Shown: positions 1-9,486 of the stretch, in pieces | Layout: each line of letters begins with the position of its first letter | Position numbering within the stretch: position 1 is the first letter of the stretch | From: Patescibacteria group bacterium UBA6220 | GTDB taxonomy: Bacteria; Patescibacteriota; Minisyncoccia; Minisyncoccales; Minisyncoccaceae | Direction: 5' to 3' | DNA length: 64,000 nucleotides | Assembly: GCA_002421745.1 (NCBI GenBank) | Contig: DISC01000003.1 | Span: forward strand, 1 to 64,000 | Program-made: the position numbers and the translations under genes | Notes under the pieces: generated by a model | What the model was told of the DNA's origin: nothing | Databases searched by the model: none | The model's input: only the letters and a program-made list of their open reading frames with translations

Positions 1-986
1 TGGCTAAGAATTGGGCTGCCGCCTATACATCCAGAAGGAGAAGAAGTTAAGATTGTCCTGGTTTGTGTATTGCTTGGCTGACAAGCACTCCAAGTAGAAT
101 ATGTCCACGAAGTACAAGTTGGATCTGCGGCTCGATAAGCAGTACATAAAGAACTTGGGTAATTATAACTAAGACTAGGATTGTAACAATACCAAGAAAT
201 AGAAGATCCCTTGTTTGGAAAAGTAGTCATTGAATTTCTTGAAGCATCTCCCGGAACACCTAGACTACATTGATTCCAAGTTGTGGTATATGCAGTTTCA
301 GTATTTAAAAAAGTATGTCCATTGGCTGCTCCACACACACCCCTGATGTGAGCTATGCACCAATTTGGATTTCCAGGACAAGTCCACCAATAAGCACCAT
401 TGTCCCCTCCAAGAGTCCAATTGCTTACTGTGCCAGCAGCACAAAGATTAGGAGCGCTAGATTGAAGAGTGATATCTACAATTGTTTCATTAACCGAGCC
501 ACAAGCTACATATGCAGAACAGTTGGCAGAAGTTCCTCCGCCTGTTCCAGCACAAGTCCAAGTCCATGGACCAGTTCCAGAAACCGCAGGCAAAGAACCA
601 TCCCCACACAAATTAGATGTTGGCTTACTGCTAGCAGCAGTATTATTAGAAGAACCACAAACACCATTGGTTGCAACTGGACAAGTTGATGTGGCTGCAT
701 ATCCAGCACTACAACTAATAGTTGTTCCGTCTGTACAATTCCAACTAAATCCGAGAACCGTAAGACCACTTCTTAATGTTGTTAAGTTAGTACCTATTCC
801 CGTAGTACACATTTTAAATCCAGGAAAAGGAGACAGTCCAGCATCTGAAGTTGTTATATCTGTTGTATTTTTCCAAGAACAAGTATGAGCAGTTCCACAG
901 GCTGGCGCAGCATAAACTAATCCATTTGAAAAAAATAAAACAGAAAAAAATATTGCAAAAAAAGCTGTTAAATTTTTAATCTGCAT
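1..986 (-). CDS. Secreted modular Cys-repeat protein, 3' end outside window
   Basis: Reading minus from the ATG at 986 the frame stays open to the window edge (about 328 residues), so the C-terminus is missing. Residues 1-26 form a signal peptide ending VYA, the same ending as in the gene whose start is at 7476. The body has repeats of the form NGVCGSS...NLC..G...WTWTC.G..GG....C (around residues 90-150), a second NGVCG-like unit near 205-265, and a thrombospondin-1-like stretch with CTSWTYSTWSACQPSNTQTR near the visible end. Paired cysteines point to an exported, disulfide-bonded surface protein. No enzyme motif is visible. It is a relative of the next two genes and probably arose with them by module shuffling. 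The exact role is unknown. Confidence 0.8.
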   Translation of the reverse strand, partial: MQIKNLTAFFAIFFSVLFFSNGLVYAAPACGTAHTCSWKNTTDITTSDAGLSPFPGFKMCTTGIGTNLTTLRSGLTVLGFSWNCTDGTTISCSAGYAATSTCPVATNGVCGSSNNTAASSKPTSNLCGDGSLPAVSGTGPWTWTCAGTGGGTSANCSAYVACGSVNETIVDITLQSSAPNLCAAGTVSNWTLGGDNGAYWWTCPGNPNWCIAHIRGVCGAANGHTFLNTETAYTTTWNQCSLGVPGDASRNSMTTFPNKGSSISWYCYNPSLSYNYPSSLCTAYRAADPTCTSWTYSTWSACQPSNTQTRTILTSSPSGCIGGSPILS

Positions 987-1088
987 AAAAATTATATTTA
1001 TATTTATTATTTTTTAATAGATTTACCTATTAAAAATTATTAGACTTATTATTAAGTATATTTTCGCAACTTTTAAAAGTCCTGTCAA

Positions 1089-1117
1089 CAAAAAAAACAG
1101 GGGCAATCCCCTGTTTT
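1089..1117 (-). terminator. Intrinsic terminator of the 1137-3740 gene
   Basis: A 10-bp stem (AAAACAGGGG, 1094-1103, with its complement at 1108-1117) and a CAAT loop lie just past the stop of the minus-strand gene. On the minus strand the stem runs into a T-tract. The same ACAGG-type hairpin recurs after the next two minus-strand genes. Confidence 0.85.
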
Positions 1118-1136
1118 TATAAAATTCTTTTAAATA

Positions 1137-3740
1137 TTACCACTCGTGATAAATCGGAAGTGGTGGACGACTATCACAAAATTGCGTAGTAAAAGGACTA
1201 TCACCCAAACAAGGTTGTGTCGTTGAACATATTCTAGTTTGGGTATTGTCTGATTGACAATTTCCCCATTCACTACACGTCCAAGTACAAATCGGCAAAG
1301 ACGTGCTAACCGTAATCGTAACAACTGCTGATAATGTTAATTCTATTCCATCACTAACCAACAAGCTACAAGTATCTGTTCGAGCACTATCTGGAGCATC
1401 ATATATTGGATTAACAACAGAGTTATCGACAAAAGTTCCGCCATTATTACAAGACCAAGCATAATTTAAATTATCTCCATCTAAATCAGAGGCAGAAAAT
1501 CCAATAAAAGAAACTTGCGATAAGGTATTTACTGAATAATTAAGTGTACCATTATTAATTATTGCTTTTCGATTTTTTGTTGCGCTACATTGCGGACTAT
1601 TTAGTCCAGCGTCATTACAATACCAATTTGCCGAAACACCACCAACAGGAAAACCAGTATATGTTGAGTCGCCTAATTGACATTGATTTTTACCAGCTTC
1701 TGTATATCCAATATCGTCACTGTGAAATATATATTGATTGGCCGCACCACAAATTCCGCCAGCCGGCTTAACGCAACGCACTGACATTCCGTCTTTTTTA
1801 ATTGTAACATAACGATAAATCGTAGGCTCGCTCGATCTAATTAATCGATGCCAAGCGTTTCCGCTACCATATGTAGTTGAAGCCCAAAGCAAAGCATCTC
1901 CATTTAAAAATCCGTATGTAGTCCAGTAATTATAAAGTCCTCCTAGTTGAGCATTAAATCCAGATGAACCTCCTATTTTTAATTGAGTTCCTTGATCTGT
2001 GCCGCGCCAAGCAGCCTGCAAATCAGCTTGCTCTTGAATCATTCCTAAAAACATTTCTAATTCTTTAATTTCATTATCGCTAGGAAGATGCCATCCAGCA
2101 GGACAAATACCTTGAGTGCTTTCTTCAACAGATCCGCACATAGCTTGTGTCCAAGTATAAAGACCCCCATATGTATCGCAATTATCTTCATTGTTTCCAT
2201 AGCAATATTTTTGAATAGAGCTACAGCTTGTTCCTTGAAGTGTCGGCGTATTAATCCTGGTTCCAATATTTAAATTCTCTTTAAGCCAGCACTGATTTCC
2301 AATTTGAACTGTGTTGTAAGTTTTTCCATCACGAACATCAATAATCGGATTACCGCACTGATCATCTGAAGCAGCACTAACCGTAATTGTAACATTAGAA
2401 GACAACGTTATTTCATGTTGATCGCTAACTACCAATCCGCAAGTATAAGTTCCCGGAATTGATGGAGCAATATATTCTGGATTCAAAAGACTGCTATTAG
2501 TAAAAGACCCCTCTCCCTCATTGCACCACCAACCATAATCTAACTCATCCCCGTCTAAATCAGAAACATTAAAACCATTGAAAGAAATTTTTCCATTTGT
2601 ATATGCCGAATAACTAAGAACTCCATCAGTAATTATTGCCTTTCGATTTTTTGTTGCGCTACATTGAGAACTGCTTACACCTGAATTAATACAATACCAA
2701 TTAGATGGCGTACCTCCTTCTGGAAAAACATTTAATGGAGATGCTGTCCCTAAACTACATTGTGGTCGATTAGCTTGTACATATCCAGTATCAGTACTTA
2801 AAAAGGACTCTCCATTTGCAGCAGATCCGCAAACTCCAACATCTGGCATATCTGCTTTAGTGCAACGAAAAGTCAAAGAAGTTCCAGTATCAATACTTGG
2901 CGAGTTAGCTAAGTTTAATCCGAATAAACCATTTTCTGAATTAAGCATAGACGAACCACAAGAATAGCCTGACCTATCTCCTCCCCTTATAAACATATGA
3001 ACGTTTGATGTCGGCCAAGCATCATTTGAATCAGTTCCGATTCTACCCATACCATTAGAACTAGTATAAGAATTATCGCTCGGAGAAACACTATCATAAT
3101 TTAGCTTTGATCCCCAATCTGTTATTTGATTAAATTCAAGGCATCCAGCATAAGGCAAAGGCATCTCAGAATTTAAAATTGTCATATTAACAATCTCGTC
3201 CATATTTCCAGACATATGCCAAACTTGATCTCCGTTTGATAATAAAAACATTGCTTTTGAATTAAAATTGGTTAAATCAGGATCTGGTCCAGCATAAGAA
3301 CCATCACTTTCTATTCCTATATTTCCTTGTTTTAAATTTCCCGATCCAACTACTCCGCTAGCCCAATTAGAAGAAATGGTTTCAACATCTCTCGCAATCG
3401 CCATCCATTCATCATTGGTAATTAAATTACCTCCAACCAATTGACATGCTTGATTCGCTTGAGTTAATGAAATCTGTGTCCAAAGCGTTCCACCAGTTAT
3501 TGATTTTGGAATATAAGTACCGCCAACATCCACCTTTCTAGCTTCATATTTCATAACGTAAAAATGATCCTTCCCATATAAAACACTATTTGGATCATCA
3601 AAATAAATTGCATTATTTAAATTTTTATCAACCCTTGCCCATTCTCCATAAGAATCAGTTATGGCAAAAACATTTTCTCCAATAAAAATTGTTAATAATA
3701 TTGAAAAAAAACAAATTATTTTTAAAATTTTATTTTTCAT
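1137..3740 (-). CDS. Secreted FGE-like / FISUMP / PKD-like surface protein
   Basis: 867 residues with a signal peptide (about 1-26, ending VFA). Domains in order: a formylglycine-enzyme/C-type-lectin-like domain (about 30-300) with WMAIARD, WHMSGNMDE and a terminal RGG...LTFRC; an NGxxF Cys module; a PKD/cadherin-like Ig domain with DLDGDELDYGWWC (about 370-455); a FISUMP domain (about 460-660) with QIGNQCWLKENLN and CPAGWHLPSD; a second Cys module and second PKD-like domain; and a TSP1-like tail CTWTCSEWGNCQ. The FGE-like region lacks an obvious catalytic Cys pair, so a binding role is more likely than sulfatase activation. It is paralogous to the next gene. Export to the cell surface is inferred from the signal peptide and cysteines. 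No LPXTG anchor is seen. Confidence 0.85.
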   Translation of the reverse strand: MKNKILKIICFFSILLTIFIGENVFAITDSYGEWARVDKNLNNAIYFDDPNSVLYGKDHFYVMKYEARKVDVGGTYIPKSITGGTLWTQISLTQANQACQLVGGNLITNDEWMAIARDVETISSNWASGVVGSGNLKQGNIGIESDGSYAGPDPDLTNFNSKAMFLLSNGDQVWHMSGNMDEIVNMTILNSEMPLPYAGCLEFNQITDWGSKLNYDSVSPSDNSYTSSNGMGRIGTDSNDAWPTSNVHMFIRGGDRSGYSCGSSMLNSENGLFGLNLANSPSIDTGTSLTFRCTKADMPDVGVCGSAANGESFLSTDTGYVQANRPQCSLGTASPLNVFPEGGTPSNWYCINSGVSSSQCSATKNRKAIITDGVLSYSAYTNGKISFNGFNVSDLDGDELDYGWWCNEGEGSFTNSSLLNPEYIAPSIPGTYTCGLVVSDQHEITLSSNVTITVSAASDDQCGNPIIDVRDGKTYNTVQIGNQCWLKENLNIGTRINTPTLQGTSCSSIQKYCYGNNEDNCDTYGGLYTWTQAMCGSVEESTQGICPAGWHLPSDNEIKELEMFLGMIQEQADLQAAWRGTDQGTQLKIGGSSGFNAQLGGLYNYWTTYGFLNGDALLWASTTYGSGNAWHRLIRSSEPTIYRYVTIKKDGMSVRCVKPAGGICGAANQYIFHSDDIGYTEAGKNQCQLGDSTYTGFPVGGVSANWYCNDAGLNSPQCSATKNRKAIINNGTLNYSVNTLSQVSFIGFSASDLDGDNLNYAWSCNNGGTFVDNSVVNPIYDAPDSARTDTCSLLVSDGIELTLSAVVTITVSTSLPICTWTCSEWGNCQSDNTQTRICSTTQPCLGDSPFTTQFCDSRPPLPIYHEW

Positions 3741-3763
3741 ATTTTTATTTTATTATTAACTTT

Positions 3764-3791
3764 ATTATATCATGTGTCTAATTGTTGTCTA
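3764..3791 (-). promoter_or_regulatory. Promoter of the 1137-3740 gene
   Basis: On minus, TAGACA (3786-3791) and TATAAT (3764-3769) are separated by 16 bp, about 24 bases before the ATG at 3740. This is a good sigma-70-type match. Confidence 0.6.
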
Positions 3792-3804
3792 TATAAAATA
3801 TCAA

Positions 3805-3834
3805 CTAAAAACAGGAGATCAGCCTCCTGTTTTT
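3805..3834 (-). terminator. Intrinsic terminator of the 3859-7476 gene
   Basis: An 11-bp stem AAAAACAGGAG (3807-3817) pairs with 3824-3834 around an ATCAGC loop. It is T-rich on the minus side and sits 25 bases past the stop. Confidence 0.85.
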
Positions 3835-3858
3835 TTGATTAATTTGTTTCTAGTAATT

Positions 3859-6800
3859 TTAATAAGGAGCAGCTTCTCGCCAAATTGGTAAAGCTTTACT
3901 TGAAGAACAGGATTGATTGGTGGCTCCGGTTCCTACACCATTACAGGTCCAAGTCCAGGGTCCGGTTCCAGAAACTGTAGTCGGAATTCCACCAAGACAT
4001 AAATTGGTAGTTGGGGCAGAAGTAAAACTTTGTCCATCTGATGAACCACAAACACCGTTAGTAACTTCTCCTGTTATATTGGTAACACAAGCATCGCTTG
4101 TTCCCCCATTAATTCCACTACACGTCCAAGTGTAAGTGGTGGAATTGGTTGTAACTGATGATTCTGTTCCAGCAATACAAAGATTTTCATCAGGTGCTGT
4201 TGATGCAATTGTGTAGTTAGAAGAACCACAGGCTCCGTTAATTCTCACTCCAGATTTATTAGCATAACAACTTGCATCTGTATGTCCTTCACCTTCACCC
4301 TCACAAGTCCAAGTATAGGTTGTTGGATTAGTTGTAACATCTGTTGCTGTTCCTCCGTCGACAGCACACAAGTTAGGGTTAACTGGAATACTTGAAACCG
4401 TAGTTGTGTTGGCTGAGCCGCAGACGCCGTTTGTTGCGGTTTGTTTAATTGCTGAACAAGATGTCGAACTTATTACATTTGTTTCTTCTGAAGAAAGTTC
4501 ACTTGTTGGTTCCGTAGTAGTATATTTACGAGCAAGAGCAAAATCTATTCTCATTTGCGAACTTTCTGATTCAGTAGAAGCATAACTTAAATAAGCAGAA
4601 GTTCCAGAGTAACTAGCATTTCTTGAAAATATCTCAGCTCCACCGTAATCATTAATCTTCCAATAAAATGTTCCGGCTCCATCATAAACATATCTAAAAA
4701 GATACCAAGTATTATTGGATAATGTAGATCCCGTCCATCCTCCCCAATACAATGAAGGAGAAAAATCGCTCCAATCTGTTACTGAGGGATCGGGAACCGA
4801 TTTAGTTCTATTGCGATAATATGACGGTCTTTGATATTTAACCTCTAAAATGGTTGGTATTGATACTGTTATTTTTTGAGTCATAGATTGCCCATTATTA
4901 ATATAAGCAATTCCACTAGAAATAGTTGGCGATCCGCTTATTGTCCATTTATTTGTATCAAAACTAGCCATATCAAAATGATCGAAAAAATCAAAAGTAT
5001 TGTCCCCGTTGCTCGTTGAAGCAGCAGTCGCATTTTCATAATACATATAAATTGTATTATCTCCATTAACAAGAGTTGGCATTTTTACCCAAAAAGTGCC
5101 ATCCTTTTCCATCCAATGATTTAATTCCATGATTCCATCAGATGAAATAAATCTAATATCACCATAGTCTGATCTTGCTTTAGCGTTATAACGATTAGCA
5201 ATTTCAGTAGAACTAAGAGCTCTCGTATAAACACGCGTCTCATCAATGGTGCCAAATTGTTGAGAGCCACCTTGATAATTTCCAATAGAATAAATATCTT
5301 TAACAGATTTGAAAGCAGCCGATCCTTTGTATTCTCCATCAATATAAAAAGCAGTAGTTGACCCAGAGCCAACAGCAGCAAGATGATGCCAGCCATTACT
5401 CAACGTACTCATAATAAATCCTGACCCAAAAAATCCAGCAGACACAGTAGAATATGAACCAATCTCCATAGTTGATCTTTGGACTATTACCTGATGATCT
5501 CCGATTGCTCCTCTAACAAGAGTATTCCAGCTTGCTGTTGATGCCAAAGGATATTGAAACCACGTCTCAATAGTATAATCTGTACTATCCAATGAAATTG
5601 TTGGTGATATCAACATTGTATCTGTTGAAGCGGTAAAGCTTCTGGCATTTCCAAATTTTCCAGCAACTATTGTTGTGCCTGTTGTCGCGGCATTTTTTGA
5701 ATTCCCAGATGAATCAGCGGCTACTGCCCCACTAGCCTCATTCATATGCCAACTACCAGCTAACTCCGCTTCATTATATATATCTGAGTCTATTTTTACT
5801 TGGTAGTCGGTTAAAGTTGATCCTGAATTAGAAATAGTTATTGCTTTTCTTTTTAGCCAAGAATTGTTATACCAAGAATCAATACTTTGACTTGAACAAG
5901 TCCAATCCCAAGTATCTGTTTCTATTACAGAAGAAGAGTCACCAACGCTGCATAAATTTGTAGTTGGCTCTGTTGAAAATGTTTCTCCATCAGCAGAACC
6001 ACAAGTTGCATCAGCAAAAACATCACTCACGCATCGAAAACCAATGTTATTATTACCAACATTTCCGGAAGCATAAAGCCACCAATTAAATATTCCTGTT
6101 CCTGGTCCATAACCCCACCATCCTCCTCTAGCTAAAGTAAAAGTATCAGAGGTTGGATCATCCCATGGAGATTCTCCTCTGGATAAATTAGCTACATTAC
6201 CAACACCTTGTGTTGTGGTAAAAGAAGTATTGGCCGGACCAGCTTCAGAATAAGTTGTAGATCCCCAGTCTGTAACTTCTTGGAATTCTTTTCCTCCCAT
6301 TGGCAAAGGCACGGTATCTTTAGAAATAGTTTGGTCAACAAATTGCTCAATGTTTCCACTAAAGTGCCAAATGCTTTCACCATTAGAAAGTGTTAATCTT
6401 GCTTTACTGTTAGAAGCTGTGGAATCAATTCCACCTAAGTTGTATGTTCCTGTACTATCCCATCCAGCATTACCTTGTTTTATTGCACCACTCCCAACTA
6501 CTCCACCTGTCCAGTTAGAGTCTACGTTTTCAAGGTTCCTCGCTACAGCCATCCATTCGTTATTAGTCATTAAGTGAGCGCCAACAGCTTGACAAGCATT
6601 AATGGCTTCTTGTCTGGTGACATTATTATAGATAGTTCCTGTGGCTGTAGAAACGGGAATATATGAAGCTCCTTGCAATACTTTTTTAGGATTGTATTGC
6701 ATTATGTAAAAAGATTGATTGTTGGTGTAAGAAGATGCGGGCACTTGGATCCAAGAACTTCCGTTGTCGTCAACAATTGAAGCGGAAGTAGGCATAGCAA

Positions 6801-7476
6801 ACATACATGTAGACGAATCGGATCCGCCATTAATCCCGAGACAAGTCCATTGATAATCTATGCTTGTATCAGCTGGCGTATCAGAAAAAGTTCCAGTAAC
6901 ACAAGTATCAACAGTTGCCCCACAAACACCATCAATTGGATTATATTTAGTAAAATTTGCGGTATCGCAAAACACTGCTCCGACACTATCATAAACATAA
7001 GCTTGAGCATCGTAATGTCCGATTTCGTTATTATGAGTTGTTGTAAAATCAATTGTTGTTTTCCATGTTCCGCTACCAAGATTTGTTGCAGCATGCCACA
7101 CAAGATCATCTTGACCATCAGCAGTTGACCAAGTAGGAACACTAACAGATGAAGCATTGCCTACTCCGTAAATATAAATATCGTGCGTATCTGTATAAAC
7201 ATCAGCATCGTCAGGACCAGCAGAAGTACAATAAGCTTTTGGAATTGTACACGTAGGAGAAGTTGTTCCAGTGCCAGCTCCTAGACAAGCCCATACATAA
7301 TTTGTACTTGTATCAGCTAGGTCGGAAAAAGTTCCGGAAACACAAGTATTAAGAGTTGTTCCACAAACACCATTGATTGGAATTGGTACTGCATAAACTA
7401 ATCCATTTAAAAAAAATAAAAATCCAAAAGAAAAAATAATTAAAAATATTTTTGTAAATTTATTATTAAACCACAT
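3859..7476 (-). CDS. Large secreted FGE-like protein with LamG nested in DUF2341
   Basis: 1205 residues; signal peptide about 1-29 ending VYA. Two Cys modules come first (NGVCGTT... and DGVCGAT...), then an FGE/C-type-lectin-like domain (about 235-490) with NEWMAVARN, IWHFSGNIEQFVD and the end motif ARGGWWGYG...NNNIGFRC. A DUF2341 domain starts at WLKRKAITISNSGSTLTDYQ. It is interrupted by a LamG/concanavalin-like domain (HMNEASGA...TIETWFQY...GWHHLAAV...IDETRVYTRALSS) and resumes at SDYGDIRFISSDG, ending NTFDFFDHFD. Three more NGVCGSS-type Cys modules close the protein. The LamG and lectin-like folds suggest carbohydrate or host-surface binding. The ATG at 7476 follows a clear promoter. Paralogous to 1137-3740. 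Confidence 0.85.
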   Translation of the reverse strand: MWFNNKFTKIFLIIFSFGFLFFLNGLVYAVPIPINGVCGTTLNTCVSGTFSDLADTSTNYVWACLGAGTGTTSPTCTIPKAYCTSAGPDDADVYTDTHDIYIYGVGNASSVSVPTWSTADGQDDLVWHAATNLGSGTWKTTIDFTTTHNNEIGHYDAQAYVYDSVGAVFCDTANFTKYNPIDGVCGATVDTCVTGTFSDTPADTSIDYQWTCLGINGGSDSSTCMFAMPTSASIVDDNGSSWIQVPASSYTNNQSFYIMQYNPKKVLQGASYIPVSTATGTIYNNVTRQEAINACQAVGAHLMTNNEWMAVARNLENVDSNWTGGVVGSGAIKQGNAGWDSTGTYNLGGIDSTASNSKARLTLSNGESIWHFSGNIEQFVDQTISKDTVPLPMGGKEFQEVTDWGSTTYSEAGPANTSFTTTQGVGNVANLSRGESPWDDPTSDTFTLARGGWWGYGPGTGIFNWWLYASGNVGNNNIGFRCVSDVFADATCGSADGETFSTEPTTNLCSVGDSSSVIETDTWDWTCSSQSIDSWYNNSWLKRKAITISNSGSTLTDYQVKIDSDIYNEAELAGSWHMNEASGAVAADSSGNSKNAATTGTTIVAGKFGNARSFTASTDTMLISPTISLDSTDYTIETWFQYPLASTASWNTLVRGAIGDHQVIVQRSTMEIGSYSTVSAGFFGSGFIMSTLSNGWHHLAAVGSGSTTAFYIDGEYKGSAAFKSVKDIYSIGNYQGGSQQFGTIDETRVYTRALSSTEIANRYNAKARSDYGDIRFISSDGIMELNHWMEKDGTFWVKMPTLVNGDNTIYMYYENATAASTSNGDNTFDFFDHFDMASFDTNKWTISGSPTISSGIAYINNGQSMTQKITVSIPTILEVKYQRPSYYRNRTKSVPDPSVTDWSDFSPSLYWGGWTGSTLSNNTWYLFRYVYDGAGTFYWKINDYGGAEIFSRNASYSGTSAYLSYASTESESSQMRIDFALARKYTTTEPTSELSSEETNVISSTSCSAIKQTATNGVCGSANTTTVSSIPVNPNLCAVDGGTATDVTTNPTTYTWTCEGEGEGHTDASCYANKSGVRINGACGSSNYTIASTAPDENLCIAGTESSVTTNSTTYTWTCSGINGGTSDACVTNITGEVTNGVCGSSDGQSFTSAPTTNLCLGGIPTTVSGTGPWTWTCNGVGTGATNQSCSSSKALPIWREAAPY

Positions 7477-7520
7477 GTTTTTATTAAGTAATTTTTTTAT
7501 TTATTTTGCTTGTTAAATGC

Positions 7521-7549
7521 ATTATATCTTTTAACAAAAAATAGCGCAA
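7521..7549 (-). promoter_or_regulatory. Promoter of the 3859-7476 gene
   Basis: On minus, TTGCGC (7544-7549), a 17-bp spacer and a perfect TATAAT (7521-7526), about 45 bases before the ATG. Confidence 0.6.
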
Positions 7550-7550
7550 C

Positions 7551-7578
7551 AAAAAACAGAGGCTAATCCCCTGTTTTT
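7551..7578 (-). terminator. Intrinsic terminator after clpP
   Basis: An imperfect hairpin of the ACAGxGG...CCCCTGT type with a T-tract on the minus side, 11-38 bases past the clpP stop. It belongs to the same terminator family as those at 1094 and 3807. Confidence 0.7.
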
Positions 7579-7588
7579 GTTTTTTTGC

Positions 7589-8173
7589 TTATTTTTGTTT
7601 GGCAATCACATCGTCAATCACTCCATATTCTTTAGCCTCTTCGGCGGTCAAATAAAAATCTCTATCTGTATCTTTGGCAATTTTTGCTAAAGACTGTCCG
7701 GTGTGCTTAGCTAAGATTTTATTCATACTTTCTTTAATCTTTAAAATTTGCTTAGCGGTTATTTCGATTTCAGAAGCTTGGCCTTTAGCTCCTCCCATTA
7801 CTTGATGTAATAATATTTCGGAATTAGGCAAAGCATATCTTTTTCCTTTGGCTCCAGCCGCCAAAATCAAAGCCCCCATAGAAGCAGATAAACCGATAGA
7901 TACTGTCGATACATCCGGCTTGATATATTGCATTGTATCATAAATAGCGAGCCCAGCCGTTACTGATCCTCCAGGACTATTAATATACATTTGAATATCT
8001 TTATCCGAATCTTTGCTAGCTAAAAAAAGCAATTGAGACACAATGGAATTGGCCATATAATCGTCAACTGGACCGCCCACCATAATTATTCTTTCTTTTA
8101 ATAATCTAGAATAAATATCATACGCCCTCTCTCCGTGTTGAGATTTTTCTATTACTGTAGGAATTAAGTTCAT
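7589..8173 (-). CDS. clpP: ATP-dependent Clp protease proteolytic subunit
   Basis: 194 residues from the ATG at 8173. The upstream extension of the frame overlaps tig and does not look like ClpP, and starting at MNLIPTV gives the family's usual length. The serine-protease triad is visible: Ser98 in SASMGA, His123 in LLHQ and Asp172 in DTDRDF. The INSPGG and GLSASMG motifs are intact. It forms the barrel-shaped peptidase that works with an AAA+ unfoldase. It lies 22 bases after trigger factor, the usual tig-clpP pairing, but no clpX follows, so the ATPase partner must be encoded elsewhere. Confidence 0.95.
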   Translation of the reverse strand: MNLIPTVIEKSQHGERAYDIYSRLLKERIIMVGGPVDDYMANSIVSQLLFLASKDSDKDIQMYINSPGGSVTAGLAIYDTMQYIKPDVSTVSIGLSASMGALILAAGAKGKRYALPNSEILLHQVMGGAKGQASEIEITAKQILKIKESMNKILAKHTGQSLAKIAKDTDRDFYLTAEEAKEYGVIDDVIAKQK

Positions 8174-8195
8174 ATGTTTTAAGTTAATATTATTT

Positions 8196-9464
8196 TTAAC
8201 AACCGAGCAATTTGAATATTTTTCCTCTTCTGATTTCATCAGAAATATATAATCTGGTTTGGCTTGATTCTATTTCTTTTTTGGCTTGCTCAGGATTAGG
8301 ATATTGTTTTAAAATTTCCGCAATCCTCTCATTAATCTCACTTTCCTCTGCTTCTATTTTCTCATCTTTTTCTATTTGATTCAAGATTAAAAATATTTTT
8401 ACCCTTTGCTCGGCAATCTTTTTAAACTCTTTTTTTATGTCTTCTTCTGTCTTTTTTACTTGAGCTAAATATTGATCAAAAGGTATTTTTATTTCCGATG
8501 CTATTCTGTTTTGTAAATTTTTAAACAATGCCTCCTCTTCCCTATTAATCAAAATCTCGGGCACTGTTACTTTTGTTTTTTCTGCAATTTTTTCTAAAAT
8601 CGTAGCTCGTCTATTTTCTTTTTCTACGTTTTGTTTTTCTTCTGTTACTCCTTTTTTAATATCAGCCTTTAAAGCTTCTAAATTTTCAAACTTACCCAAA
8701 GCTTTGGCAAATTCATCGTTTATTTCCGGCAATTCCACTCTATTAACTAAGTCTATTTTTACGTGCACTTCTACTGGTTCTTTCTTTTTACCATCAGCAC
8801 CAAAAACTATTTCACCTTTAAAGTTTTTTTCCTCTCCTAGTTTCATTCCGATTAATGCATCCTCCATTCCAATAATAAAGTGTCCCTTGCCAATAATAAA
8901 TCCATCTTTTTGTTCTCCCTGAGGCAAATCCGATGGGCCAGAAATAAATATATAAGCTATTTCTGCTAAGTCTCCTTTTTCCAAAGCTCCTTCTTTGTTA
9001 GATAATTTAGCCCTAGATTGTTGCAACCAAGCAATACTTTCTTCTACTTCTTTATCTGTAATCTCCACTTTTTTTTCCGGCTCTTTTGTTGCGATTGCAC
9101 GAATATCAGGCAATTCAACTTTTGGCAAAACCTCTACATTTAAATTAAAAACCAATGGATTGCCTTTAGCAATTTTAATAATCTCTACTTCGGGCTGAGA
9201 AATAGCATCTATTTTTGATTCCTTTAATATTTTTAACCAAGTATCTCGAATAGCCATTTCTGCTGCTTCAGACAATAAGCCTGCCGGATTTATTTTTTCC
9301 TCTACTATTTTTTCTGGAACCTTTCCTTTTCTAAAACCAGGCATTTCAGCTTCTTTGGTTAAATCTTTTAAAGCTGATTCAAAAAAAATGTCGAATTCTT
9401 TAGCTTCTATTTCAGCTTCTATTTTAAGTTTAGCATTTCCCAAGTCTTTAATTTCGTATTTCAT
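8196..9464 (-). CDS. tig: Trigger factor, ribosome-associated chaperone
   Basis: 422 residues, the usual length. The N-terminal ribosome-binding domain carries [16 protein letters not shown], the trigger-factor signature near residues 42-58. A PPIase FKBP-like domain follows (about 155-245, [10 protein letters not shown]...[24 protein letters not shown]), then a long helical, Lys/Glu-rich C-terminal chaperone domain. It shields nascent chains at the ribosome exit. It is flanked by nusA upstream and clpP downstream on the same strand with short gaps (22 bases each), so the three probably form one transcript. Confidence 0.95.
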   Translation of the reverse strand: MKYEIKDLGNAKLKIEAEIEAKEFDIFFESALKDLTKEAEMPGFRKGKVPEKIVEEKINPAGLLSEAAEMAIRDTWLKILKESKIDAISQPEVEIIKIAKGNPLVFNLNVEVLPKVELPDIRAIATKEPEKKVEITDKEVEESIAWLQQSRAKLSNKEGALEKGDLAEIAYIFISGPSDLPQGEQKDGFIIGKGHFIIGMEDALIGMKLGEEKNFKGEIVFGADGKKKEPVEVHVKIDLVNRVELPEINDEFAKALGKFENLEALKADIKKGVTEEKQNVEKENRRATILEKIAEKTKVTVPEILINREEEALFKNLQNRIASEIKIPFDQYLAQVKKTEEDIKKEFKKIAEQRVKIFLILNQIEKDEKIEAEESEINERIAEILKQYPNPEQAKKEIESSQTRLYISDEIRRGKIFKLLGC

Positions 9465-9486
9465 ATTTGTATAATAATCTTATTTA

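Noticed and set aside
469..888. Plus-strand frames opposite the secreted proteins (for example 469-888, 3917-4135 and 6850-7128)
   Set aside because: They are antisense to well-supported minus-strand genes, and their Pro/Val- or Ser-rich translations mirror the Thr/Cys repeats of those genes.
1..7476. A complete diversity-generating retroelement
   Set aside because: Lectin-fold targets resemble DGR proteins, but no reverse transcriptase, accessory gene or template repeat was found nearby.
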